Assembly (NCBI GenBank): GCA_023663685.1
Contig: JAMPHB010000003.1
Coordinates: 1 to 64,000 of the forward strand
DNA length: 64,000 nt
Direction: 5' to 3'
Source: Blautia sp.
Lineage (GTDB): Bacteria > Bacillota > Clostridia > Lachnospirales > Lachnospiraceae
Below the pieces are notes generated by a model. The model was not told where the DNA came from. It made no database searches and was given only the letters and a program-made list of their open reading frames with translations. Each line of letters begins with the position of its first letter. The first letter of the stretch is position 1. Below, piece by piece: positions 48,104 to 56,744 of this stretch. The translations under genes were made by a program, and so were the position numbers.

Positions 48104-49363
48104 TTAGCGCAACTCCGCAATTCGTGAAACGCCCACATAAATGTCCGAAATTTTATACCATGTAGGATAGTCTACGATTCCGGTGGCGGGAAGGCCGAAG
48201 ACCGACTGGAATTTCTGCACCGCCTCCTTCGTGCGGCTTCCAAAGATGCCGTCAGCGGTGATCGTGGGAATGGCAGGATAGGACTGGGAAATCCTTGCCA
48301 GTTCCTCCTGAAGCTGGCGAACCTTATCCCCGGTGGAGCCAAGCTCTAAGTTGTAGCCCGGCCAGGAGGAGGGAATGCCGGAGATTCCCTGCGCAGTGTT
48401 AATATAGATGCTGCTGCCGTAATAGTTGCGCAGGATCTCAATGGCAGAGTAGCCCTGGTCTCCCAGATACTTGCTGCCCCACTGGGACATCCAGTTGGGA
48501 CAGGTCACGCGCTGGCCGTCGCAGTACTGGGTGAGGATCGGCTGGCGCACATTGGGACGGGACAGATAGTTTTCAAACATCTCATCCACCACGGTGGAGA
48601 TGCTCTGGAAGTAATTCCGCCCGTAAATAAATTTGTGGTCGTAGGCAGTGGAGGATGTGATGGTAAAGCTGTAGCCCTTGCCCCGGTACCATTCCGTATA
48701 CACCCGGTTTAAAGTAAAGGACATGATCGCCAGCACATTTGCCCGGATTGTGGCGTCGGGCCAGGTGGCATAGATTTCGCTGGAAGCCACATTCTTGATG
48801 TAATCCCGGTAGCGGATATAGTAGTTGGCGGCAGTGCTGTCCCCGGGGGCGCCGTCGTGCACTACGACGTATTCAGGAATGACCACGCGGCTCAATACGA
48901 TCTCACCGGTCTCGGATACGGGCTTGACCTCATCCTCCGGGATTTTTGGCGGATAGTCCGCAAAGAGCGTGTGGGGCAAAATGACGATATCCTCGTACTG
49001 GTCGCCCGGCGAATCCTCCGCCTCCAGCTCTACATTTTGAATAGCTTCCTCGCCAGGGAGGACATCAATTGCTGAAACCGTAATGTCCCGATATCCCGGG
49101 GCCTCCACACGAATCGTATACTCTGCGTAGGGCTGGTTTTCGTTCGGCTCCATGGAGTATTCCAGCGGCGGAGTGTCAAGCGTAAGCGTTTCAGTGTTTC
49201 CGGAATCATCGGTGCTCACCTCCTCCAGCGTCTCCGACGGATTGCCCGTGTAGGACAGCGTGATCTTCGCTCCCTGCACCGGGTTTCCGGTGGACTGGTT
49301 CACAAGGTGGATCTGGAGTGTCCCCTTATCAATATTGTCGTTCATATTCGGTTGCTGATCCAT
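48104..49363 (-). CDS. sleC: Spore cortex-lytic enzyme SleC
   Basis: A 419-residue protein with the SleC layout: an N-terminal region with a carboxypeptidase-regulatory-like beta sandwich (about 15-115), a SpoIID/LytB-type lytic domain (about 165-320; FRDYIKNVASSEIY-like RYRDYIKNV, ANVLAIMSFTLNRVYTEWYRGKGY, CPNWMSQWG) and a C-terminal peptidoglycan-binding domain (about 345-410; GSTGDKVRQLQ, DGIFGSRTKEAVQKFQ). It degrades cortex peptidoglycan when spores germinate, after cleavage by Csp proteases. Length is close to C. difficile SleC. It has no signal peptide, as expected for a spore-packed zymogen. Confidence 0.85.
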   Translation of the reverse strand: MDQQPNMNDNIDKGTLQIHLVNQSTGNPVQGAKITLSYTGNPSETLEEVSTDDSGNTETLTLDTPPLEYSMEPNENQPYAEYTIRVEAPGYRDITVSAIDVLPGEEAIQNVELEAEDSPGDQYEDIVILPHTLFADYPPKIPEDEVKPVSETGEIVLSRVVIPEYVVVHDGAPGDSTAANYYIRYRDYIKNVASSEIYATWPDATIRANVLAIMSFTLNRVYTEWYRGKGYSFTITSSTAYDHKFIYGRNYFQSISTVVDEMFENYLSRPNVRQPILTQYCDGQRVTCPNWMSQWGSKYLGDQGYSAIEILRNYYGSSIYINTAQGISGIPSSWPGYNLELGSTGDKVRQLQEELARISQSYPAIPTITADGIFGSRTKEAVQKFQSVFGLPATGIVDYPTWYKISDIYVGVSRIAELR

Positions 49364-49565
49364 AGAAATTCCTTTTATATGCTCTCATGGTATCCTATGC
49401 GCCGGGGGGAGAAATGTTTCCTGCACTTTTGTATTACTTCTGCGATATTTAGCAGCCGGAGTAATAAATACAGACCGGTAATTGCGGCCGGAGAAAAATA
49501 GGAGATGCGCTTTGGACGGAAATGATTTATAATGAAAAGTAACTGATGGAGAGGAGGATTTTACT

Positions 49566-50684
49566 ATGGAACAAAGCTTTGTAGAGAACAGCCGCAGATT
49601 TGGGTTTGGCTGTATGCGTCTGCCGATGCAGGACGGAAAGATTGATTTTGAGGAGTGCAACCGCATGGTGGACGCCTTTATGGAGGCGGGATTTACTTAT
49701 TTTGACACGGCGAAGGGCTATCTTGACGGGCAGAGCGAGGTGGCGGTAAGGGAGTGCCTTGTGAAGCGTTATCCCAGGGAGCGCTTCACCATCACGGATA
49801 AGCTGACCGCGAATCTCTTTGAGAGTGAGGAGGATATCCGCAAAGTTTTTGAGGAGCAGCTTGCGACCTGCGGGGTGACGTATTTTGATTACTATCTGAT
49901 GCACGCGCAGGGAAAATCGAATTATGACAAGTACCAGCGCTGCCGCGCCTATGAGGTGGCGCAGGAGCTTGCGGCGGAGGGTAAAATCCGGCATGTGGGA
50001 CTGTCCTTCCACGACAGCGCGGAATTTTTGGAAAAAATTCTCACCGACCACCCGGAGGTGGAGCTTGTACAGCTTCAGATCAATTATGTGGACTACGACG
50101 ATCCCGGCGTGCAGGGGCGTGCATGTCTGGAGGTGTGTGCGCGGCACAATAAGCCCGTGGTGGTTATGGAGCCGGTCAAGGGAGGAAGCCTTGTAAAGCT
50201 GCCGCAGGCGGCGGAGGAAATCCTAAAGGGATTAGGCGGCGGGAGCAATGCAGGCTACGCGATCCGCTTTGCGGCGAGCTGTAAGCAGGTATTCATGGTG
50301 CTCTCGGGAATGAGCAGCTTCGAGCAGATGCAGGACAATATCAGCGTGATGAAGGACTTTAAGCCTTTGAACGAGGCGGAATATGCCGCGATAGACAAGG
50401 TATGCGCAATTTTTAAGAATCAGAACGCCATTCCCTGCACGGCGTGCCGCTACTGTGTGGCGGGCTGCCCAAGAAAAATATCCATACCGGATCTGTTTTC
50501 CGATTTGAATGCCAAGCGTCAGCATCGTGACTGGAACAGCGACTACTATTACAATCAGGTGCACACGATGGGGCTGGGGAAGGCGAGCGACTGTATCAAG
50601 TGCGGCAAATGCGAGGTGGTATGTCCACAGCATTTGGAAATACGAAAGCTCCTGGAAGAAGTGGCCGGAGAATTTGAAAAATGA
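49566..50684 (+). CDS. Aldo/keto reductase with two 4Fe-4S motifs
   Basis: A 372-residue oxidoreductase: aldo/keto reductase TIM barrel (about 8-285; FGFGCMRLPM, FDTAKGY, KLTANLF, VGLSFH) followed by a ferredoxin-like tail with CTACRYCVAGCP near 292 and CIKCGKCEVVCP near 340. This fused form is common in anaerobes, where the clusters probably connect the reductase to ferredoxin. The ATG follows GAGGAGG. Single gene; a small hairpin (50679-50702) spans its stop codon. Confidence 0.92.
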   Translation: MEQSFVENSRRFGFGCMRLPMQDGKIDFEECNRMVDAFMEAGFTYFDTAKGYLDGQSEVAVRECLVKRYPRERFTITDKLTANLFESEEDIRKVFEEQLATCGVTYFDYYLMHAQGKSNYDKYQRCRAYEVAQELAAEGKIRHVGLSFHDSAEFLEKILTDHPEVELVQLQINYVDYDDPGVQGRACLEVCARHNKPVVVMEPVKGGSLVKLPQAAEEILKGLGGGSNAGYAIRFAASCKQVFMVLSGMSSFEQMQDNISVMKDFKPLNEAEYAAIDKVCAIFKNQNAIPCTACRYCVAGCPRKISIPDLFSDLNAKRQHRDWNSDYYYNQVHTMGLGKASDCIKCGKCEVVCPQHLEIRKLLEEVAGEFEK

Positions 50685-50702
50685 CAAAAAGTGTCATTTT
50701 CT
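50679..50702 (+). terminator. Terminator of the aldo/keto reductase gene
   Basis: AAAATGACA/TGTCATTTT stem with a 5-base loop, over the stop codon. Confidence 0.6.
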
Positions 50703-50787
50703 GCCAGTTTGAGAAAAACATGGCAAAAAGCAGAAAAACAGCCCTACTATAACATTCATAAAACTTAAAATTTTGTTAAGGAACCTC

Positions 50788-50816
50788 TTGTATTAAGAAA
50801 ATGAATGTGTTAGAAT
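50788..50816 (+). promoter_or_regulatory. Promoter of the large surface protein gene
   Basis: TTGTAT at 50788-50793, 17-bp spacer, TAGAAT at 50811-50816. It implies an untranslated leader of about 340 nt. Confidence 0.65.
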
Positions 50817-50822
50817 CGGGAA

Positions 50823-51160
50823 TAGAAATCAAGAAAACATGTAGGTGTACCACCGGATGCTGTTGGCGCAGCATCCGGCAGGGATGGTAGATACAGTACC
50901 ACACGATACAGATAAACTGCGATACACCGCTCTTATTTTAGCCCAGTTGTTGCTATTTTACAAGTGGTTTTTCTTGCAGTTTATTTTTGCCTTTTCTAAT
51001 TATGACGAGGTGTAAGTGTGGACGCATACTTACACCTCGTTCTTGGTTTCTCACGAAAGCCATGGCGGATAAAGCAAGCTACATATCCGCTGTGGGAATT
51101 TGTGGGAGACCGGGGGTTTCCTTGTTTTCAAAGCAAGAAAATCAGTTAGGAGGAAAAGGA
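50823..51160 (+). promoter_or_regulatory. Long structured 5' leader of the surface protein gene
   Basis: Strong stems in order: CCGGATGCTG/CAGCATCCGG (50853-50878); a long-range pair ATAAACTGC/GCAGTTTAT (50912-50920 with 50976-50984) followed by TTTTTG; a 13-bp stem ACGAGGTGTAAGT/ACTTACACCTCGT (51005-51040); and GCGGATA/TATCCGC (about 51064-51094). The repeated GTACCAC at about 50847 and 50895 could join pseudoknots. The architecture is that of a cis-acting RNA, but I do not recognise a known riboswitch class. Confidence 0.5.
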
Positions 51161-54100
51161 ATGAAAAACAAAAAAATCAGGGAGCTGCTTGCAGGCCTGC
51201 TCGCTGCCGCTATGGTGGTGACGGCTCTGCCGGTGGCTCCAGCAGTAGCTTATGCGCAGGACGGCCAGGAGACGCAGACCCCGGGCGGTGAACAGACAGC
51301 GAATCCCGGAGCAGGTTCGGTGGCGGAAAACCCGGACATGGTAGAATTTACGAAGATGGATGATAAGGTGCTGAAGCTCTACAGTGATGAATCTGATGGC
51401 TTGGCGGGCTGCCCCCAAAGTCTTGAGGAGTTTGGAGAGTATGAGGTTGTGACTACAGCCGTCACGAATGCGGGCTCCGTGACTTCGAGCGGCGCAATTA
51501 CGGTCAGCGGATCCTTAGAGTATGTGAAAGACTTCACGGGCTTTAATGAAGATGAAGATACAGAGCAGGAGGGCTATTATCTTCCGCTTCAGTTCCTGGT
51601 AAAGGCGGCCGAAACTGAGGAAGATGGCGAGAGTAATAGTACTCGGCCAGAGAAATTCTCTGTGACCAGCGAGGGAGAGAAAAAGAAGGACTTTGATCAG
51701 TCTGCACTGGATTATATAAGCTATGGAGATGATAACCCCGGAAACGGCTGGTATTTTAGTATCATTCTCTATATGGATTCGACAAAAGGGCAGGAATATA
51801 GTTTTACAGTGGATTTGGATGGAGACGGCGACAGCCGTAATCCGGTGACATATACACTGGATTATTCAGGGCTAGAATTTAAAGACAAGCAGGAGACTGA
51901 AAAGGTCGCTGTGAAGCCAGAGAATGACGCAGAGGTTACGATTAAGGAAAGCAGCGAGCTCACCTATGGAGCAAAGCTGAGTACTCTTAAGTTTGCTGAT
52001 GTCACATTTGTGACAGATGATGAATCGAAAACGAAAGTGGAGGGAACGCTTGCGTGGACAGAGGATATAGTACCGGAAGTGGGAACCACTACAGCAGAGT
52101 GGACATTCACGCCGAATGATAAAGATACCTATGCACCTGCCACTGGAACCGTGGGGATTTCTGTGACTAAGGCAGCACCGGAGGTTGAGGCACCAACAGT
52201 TGCTACGGTTGATTATAACCCGGCAAAGACGCTTGCCGACGTGGAGTTTCCGGCAGATGCAAAAGGTACATGGACAGTAGGTGACAATGAGAATACCGAA
52301 GTGCCGGGCGCATGGACATGGGAGGATTCCTCTATCGTGCCGACAGTTACAAACGAGAGCTATACAGCAGTCTTTACGCCGACGGATACCAAGAATTATA
52401 AATCTGTAGAAAAGACAGTGACAGTGACGGTCAATCCGGCAGAAACAGCACCGAATACACCGGCTTCCACAAAGTCTGTTCTGAACGAAGTTGAGACTGT
52501 CGGGGCAGTGGAATTGCCGGACGGCTGGAAGTGGAAAGAGAACGATCGGGGGACAGCGCTTACTGTAGGCACGTCCGTGACGGCAACCGCTGTATATACT
52601 GGTAGTGATGCGGCGAATTATACGGAGAGCGCGTGTAATGTTTCTGTAGTGATTACAAGACTGGCAGCTGGTGAAAAATTGCCAGCTTCGATTACGGTTA
52701 CGACGGATTCCATCACAAAGAAATTCGGAGATGCCGCATTCTCAATTGTGGAAGCTGCGGGAATCATCAAAACCGAAGGCGGAGCACTGTCTTATACGGC
52801 GGCTGTGGACGAAGACGAAAATGCGGCTGCGGCGATTATCGAAATTGCCACTGATGGCACAGTAACGATAAAGAAGCCGGGAATGGTTAAGATTATTGCT
52901 AAGACGGAAGCAACAGAGCAATATAGCGAAGCAACTTCGCAGAAAATCGCGCTGACAATCAACAAGGCAGATGCCCCGGCAATTGATGCCATTGCAAAGA
53001 GCTATCTCGCCAGCACAGGGACGGGTGATGCTGCGGCGTCGCTTGATATCGCAGCGTTGTTGCCGGCCGACAGGGGAACGACAGATTACACCATGGTGGA
53101 GACTGATGATTCAGGTATTATTGTAGACGATTCTGCGTCAGTGGATACTGATGGCATTCTGACCTATCAGGTTGTTTCCGGCACTGTAGGTAATTCTGCC
53201 AGCATTACGGTGAAGGCAACGAGCGAATGCTATGAGGATATTACCGTCACAGTAACGATTACACTGTCCGACAAACAGTCCGTGCAGGAGAAAACGGACG
53301 CAGAGGTCGCAGTTGTGGCAGGTGAAGAGCTTACCTATGGTTCTAAGCTGGGCGATCTTCCTTTGAATGTCGAGGAGGCCAAGTTTGTAACAGATGATGG
53401 CACGGAAGTAGCGGGAGCACTTGCGTGGAAAGATGGGGAATCTGTACCGGCGGCAGGAGAGCATACCGTAAGCTGGATATTTACACCGGACGATGATAGC
53501 AGGTATGAGCCTTGTGAGGGAACGCTGGTGATTGTTGTGAAAAAGGCAACACCGGTTGTCAGCGCGCCTGCCGGTTTGGAGATTACCTACGACCCGGACA
53601 AGACGATTGCTGATGTGTCACTTCCGGCAGATGGTACTGGTACATGGTCAGTGAACGATGCTGATGTAGAGGTACATGGTACATGGGCATGGAAGAATTC
53701 GGATGCTGGGCTGGCGGTTGAAAATGATGGCTATACAGCAGTCTTTACGCCGGACAGCGGGAATCAGGCAAATTATGACGCTGCAGAAGTGACGGTGACA
53801 GTGGTGGTTAATCCGGCAACACCCTATATTACGCTGCCGACCGTAGGAAGCATTACTTACGGACAGATAGTTGCGGACGCAGTTTTAACGGGAGGAGCGG
53901 CACAGCATAGCGAGGAGAATGAGGCATCAGTGGCAGGAAGCTTTGAGTGGATTGCTGCGGACAAAGACAAGAAGCCTACTGTGACAGCAGATAGCGGCAC
54001 AACAGAGTATACGCTTGTATTTAAGCCGGACTCCGAAAACTACAGCGAGGTGAGTGCGAAGGTTACGATTACTGTCAATAAAGCACAGACAATAGAAGGA

Positions 54101-55408
54101 AAGCCGAACACCACAATGTCTGTTGACAACTCGTATGATACCGTTAAAAAGATAACTCTGCCGACTGGCTGGGCATGGCAGGATAGCACAATCGCCCTTA
54201 CCGCAGGCGGGGAAACGAAGGCAGTCGCTGTATATGTTGGCGATGATAAGGATAATTATGAGGATGAAGCGAGAAGCATTGAGGTAACTATTACGAGAGC
54301 GAAAGCAACTGGCGGAAGCACCGGGGGAACGACCTCAGGCGGCGGAAGCACTGGCGGCAGTTCTTCGACTACCGTAACAACCCCGGCCACCAGCACCGAG
54401 ACGAAGCCGGACGGCACAAAGGTGGAGACCACTACCGAGACAAAGACTGACGGCACAAAGGTGGAGACCACTACCGAGACAAAGACTGACGGTACAAAGA
54501 CAGAGACCACTACAGAGACCAAGACTGATGGTACAAAGACAGAGACCACTACCGAGACAAAGGCAGACGGCACGGTGAGCAAGACCACCGAGACTGTCAC
54601 CAAGGCAGACGGTTCTGCGACCAAAAAGGAGGTCGAGGCGACGGCAAACAAGGCCGGCGCGGAGACTACCGTGACGACAACTACCAAGACGAACGCGGCG
54701 GGAGCGGTTACTTCCGTAACCGAGAAGACCGAGATTCCGAAGTCCTCTGCGACGACCAGCACGGTCGTTACCGTAAAGAAGGATGGCACGGGAGCGGTTA
54801 CTTCCGCAAAGGCGACGGTTGAGAACACTGTGACCGGAAACAAGTCCACAGTATCTGCGGCTGTTGTCTCCCAGATTACCGAGGCAGCAGGCACGGAGAA
54901 CGTGAAGATTACCATGACAGTCAAGGATTCCGACGGTAACACCAAGTACAAGGTGAAGGTGGACACAGAGGATTTGGAGAGCGGCAACGAGCTTTACATC
55001 TACAAGCTGAACACCACGACCGGAGAGTACACCATGGTCAATGCCAAGACCTACACTGTAAACAGCAACGGAAGTGTGTCTGTGTCCGCGAGCAAAAAGG
55101 CAACCTACGAGCTGGTAAATGCAGACGAAGCGGCCGCCATCAATAAGGAAATCAAGGCGACCATCAAGCCGAAGAAGACCAGCGTTACCGTAAAGAAGGG
55201 CAAAAAGACCAACTTTACATTGAGCAGCAAGGTCAATAAGGACAATATCAAGTCCATCACTTACACCACCAGCAACAAATCCGTTGCTACGGTAAATAAG
55301 AATGGTAAGATTACCTCAAAGAAGAGTGGAACTGTAACCATCAAGGCAAAGGTAACTCTTAAGAATGGTACAACCAAAACAATCAAGATTAAAGTCAAGG
55401 TAAAATAG
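51161..55408 (+). CDS. Large secreted surface protein with MBG/Ig-like repeats and a C-terminal BIG2-like domain
   Basis: A 1415-residue exported protein. Signal peptide 1-35 (LLAGLLAAAMVVTALPVAP...AYA). Residues about 245-1050 hold repeated beta-rich modules with recurring ELTYGAKL / TYDPDKTIADV / YTAVFTP / VTVTVNP phrases, like the MBG or Ig-like units of bacterial adhesins. Then a Gly/Ser/Thr linker, tandem 13-residue ETKTDGTKVETTT units, a globular region, and a C-terminal BIG2-type domain (TSVTVKKGKKTNF...NKSVATVNKNGKIT) rich in Lys. No LPXTG sorting signal. The start at 51161 follows TTAGGAGGAAAAGG; the frame is open upstream through the leader but without a ribosome site. Confidence 0.8.
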   Translation: MKNKKIRELLAGLLAAAMVVTALPVAPAVAYAQDGQETQTPGGEQTANPGAGSVAENPDMVEFTKMDDKVLKLYSDESDGLAGCPQSLEEFGEYEVVTTAVTNAGSVTSSGAITVSGSLEYVKDFTGFNEDEDTEQEGYYLPLQFLVKAAETEEDGESNSTRPEKFSVTSEGEKKKDFDQSALDYISYGDDNPGNGWYFSIILYMDSTKGQEYSFTVDLDGDGDSRNPVTYTLDYSGLEFKDKQETEKVAVKPENDAEVTIKESSELTYGAKLSTLKFADVTFVTDDESKTKVEGTLAWTEDIVPEVGTTTAEWTFTPNDKDTYAPATGTVGISVTKAAPEVEAPTVATVDYNPAKTLADVEFPADAKGTWTVGDNENTEVPGAWTWEDSSIVPTVTNESYTAVFTPTDTKNYKSVEKTVTVTVNPAETAPNTPASTKSVLNEVETVGAVELPDGWKWKENDRGTALTVGTSVTATAVYTGSDAANYTESACNVSVVITRLAAGEKLPASITVTTDSITKKFGDAAFSIVEAAGIIKTEGGALSYTAAVDEDENAAAAIIEIATDGTVTIKKPGMVKIIAKTEATEQYSEATSQKIALTINKADAPAIDAIAKSYLASTGTGDAAASLDIAALLPADRGTTDYTMVETDDSGIIVDDSASVDTDGILTYQVVSGTVGNSASITVKATSECYEDITVTVTITLSDKQSVQEKTDAEVAVVAGEELTYGSKLGDLPLNVEEAKFVTDDGTEVAGALAWKDGESVPAAGEHTVSWIFTPDDDSRYEPCEGTLVIVVKKATPVVSAPAGLEITYDPDKTIADVSLPADGTGTWSVNDADVEVHGTWAWKNSDAGLAVENDGYTAVFTPDSGNQANYDAAEVTVTVVVNPATPYITLPTVGSITYGQIVADAVLTGGAAQHSEENEASVAGSFEWIAADKDKKPTVTADSGTTEYTLVFKPDSENYSEVSAKVTITVNKAQTIEGKPNTTMSVDNSYDTVKKITLPTGWAWQDSTIALTAGGETKAVAVYVGDDKDNYEDEARSIEVTITRAKATGGSTGGTTSGGGSTGGSSSTTVTTPATSTETKPDGTKVETTTETKTDGTKVETTTETKTDGTKTETTTETKTDGTKTETTTETKADGTVSKTTETVTKADGSATKKEVEATANKAGAETTVTTTTKTNAAGAVTSVTEKTEIPKSSATTSTVVTVKKDGTGAVTSAKATVENTVTGNKSTVSAAVVSQITEAAGTENVKITMTVKDSDGNTKYKVKVDTEDLESGNELYIYKLNTTTGEYTMVNAKTYTVNSNGSVSVSASKKATYELVNADEAAAINKEIKATIKPKKTSVTVKKGKKTNFTLSSKVNKDNIKSITYTTSNKSVATVNKNGKITSKKSGTVTIKAKVTLKNGTTKTIKIKVKVK
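54398..54589 (+). repeat. Tandem 39-bp coding repeats
   Basis: Four full units (54398, 54437, 54476, 54515) and a partial fifth encode E-T-K-x-D-G-T-K-[VT]-E-T-T-T. The units are similar enough at DNA level for copy-number change. Confidence 0.85.
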
Positions 55409-55427
55409 ACCAAAATCACACCACAAA

Positions 55428-55462
55428 GGCAGGGGACGTCGGAATATCCGGCGTCCCCTGCC
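55428..55462 (+). terminator. Terminator after the surface protein gene
   Basis: GGCAGGGGACGTCGG/CCGGCGTCCCCTGCC stem; the T-run is poor, but stem strength and position fit a transcript end. Confidence 0.7.
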
Positions 55463-55601
55463 GTCTGTAGAAGCCTTTCATAGAAATGGAGAGTCCCTGA
55501 TTTCCGCGAAATGTAATAGACTTTACAGTCGAAAGGTGGTATACTTTATATCAACAGAATAAATCATTGGGATAAAGCTGCAGAAGAAAAAGGACTCATG
55601 C

Positions 55602-56516
55602 ATGGCAAATATATATGACGGAGTATTTCGTACAATTTTAAATGACTGTCGAAAGCTGGTGATTCCCGTAATCAATGAGATTTTCGGGGAAGCATACACG
55701 GGAGAAGAGGAAATACAGTTTTTTCCTAATGAACATTTTATAGACCGGCAGGACGGGGCGGATAGGGAGCGCATAACAGATACCAATTTTACAGTTTTTG
55801 GAAAGGTACCCAAAAAATATCATATTGAATGTGAGAGCAGCTTCCCGGACGGAAGAATTACGATAAGACTTTTCGAGTATGATGCGCAGATCGCGCTTGA
55901 TGAGGGAAAGCTTACAGAGGAAACGCTGACCGTGACATTCCCTAACACGGCGGTTTTGTATCTCCGGACGCGCAAAAAAGCACCGGATAAGATGAAATAT
56001 GTTATTGTTACACCGGGTGGAACAGTGGAGTACGGCATACCGGTTATGAAGGTGCAGAAATATTCGCTTGATGACATCTTTGAAAAACGGTTGCTGATGC
56101 TGATTCCGTTTTACATATTTTCACATGAGAACAGCTTTCCGGAGTATAATAGTAATGAGCAGAAGCTCGAAGAACTGAAAGCGGAATATCAGCTTATTTT
56201 GGAGAGGCTTGACGAGCTGAACCAGCGCGGCGAGCTTGGAGCGTTTGATGAGCGGACAATTATGGAGTTATCCGGTGACGTGATCAACGAGATTGCACAG
56301 AAGTATGAGAGTGTAAAGAAAGTGGGTGGTATGATGAGAGGACCGTTGATAGAGACAAGTGCAAGAACTATTTTAAATCAGGGAATCAGCCAAAACCAAA
56401 GAGAAACAGCGCTCAGGCTGTTAAAACGTGGAAAATCGACAATCGAGGAGATTGCAGAAGATACGGGATTGCATGTGGCGGAAGTGGAGGAACTTGCAGG
56501 GGTTCAGAAAGTATAA
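55602..56516 (+). CDS. Rpn-type PD-(D/E)XK family protein with C-terminal HTH
   Basis: A 304-residue protein. The opening NIYDGVFRTILNDCRKLVIPVINEIFG and the strand KKYHIECESSFPDGRITIRLFEYDAQIAL fit the nuclease fold of this clostridial group, with E-x-E/Q-type catalytic residues. A coiled region (about 185-215) precedes a C-terminal LLKRGKSTIEEIAEDTGLHVAEVEEL, like the tail of the gene at 16513. The ATG has AAAAAGGA upstream. It lies just before an AAA-ATPase with its own nuclease domain. A mobile-DNA or defence role is possible but unproved. Confidence 0.7.
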   Translation: MANIYDGVFRTILNDCRKLVIPVINEIFGEAYTGEEEIQFFPNEHFIDRQDGADRERITDTNFTVFGKVPKKYHIECESSFPDGRITIRLFEYDAQIALDEGKLTEETLTVTFPNTAVLYLRTRKKAPDKMKYVIVTPGGTVEYGIPVMKVQKYSLDDIFEKRLLMLIPFYIFSHENSFPEYNSNEQKLEELKAEYQLILERLDELNQRGELGAFDERTIMELSGDVINEIAQKYESVKKVGGMMRGPLIETSARTILNQGISQNQRETALRLLKRGKSTIEEIAEDTGLHVAEVEELAGVQKV

Positions 56517-56744
56517 GGAAGAATAAGAATTTTATATTGCGGCAATAAAGCAGGGAAATAACTGATGGTTCAGACTTATTTCTCTGTTTTTTATATATCG
56601 GACAGTACTGGATGTATCACAAAAATTTGATTGCGGTTTAAGTTTTAATGATAAACAAATCATGTGATGTAAAAGTGGCTGCGGTATGATATAATATGAA
56701 AAAGAAACTTTGTATGTGAAAAAGCGTCAGAGGGAGGGACGGAC

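Noticed and set aside
50987-51160. N-terminal extension of the large surface protein
   Set aside because: The frame is open by chance through the hairpin leader; the signal peptide and AGGAGG place the start at 51161.
50823-51160. c-di-GMP (GEMM) riboswitch
   Set aside because: Hairpins are present but the conserved aptamer bases could not be matched by eye; left as an unassigned leader.
54398-54589. Regular repeats considered as a CRISPR array
   Set aside because: Units are contiguous, in frame and without spacers.
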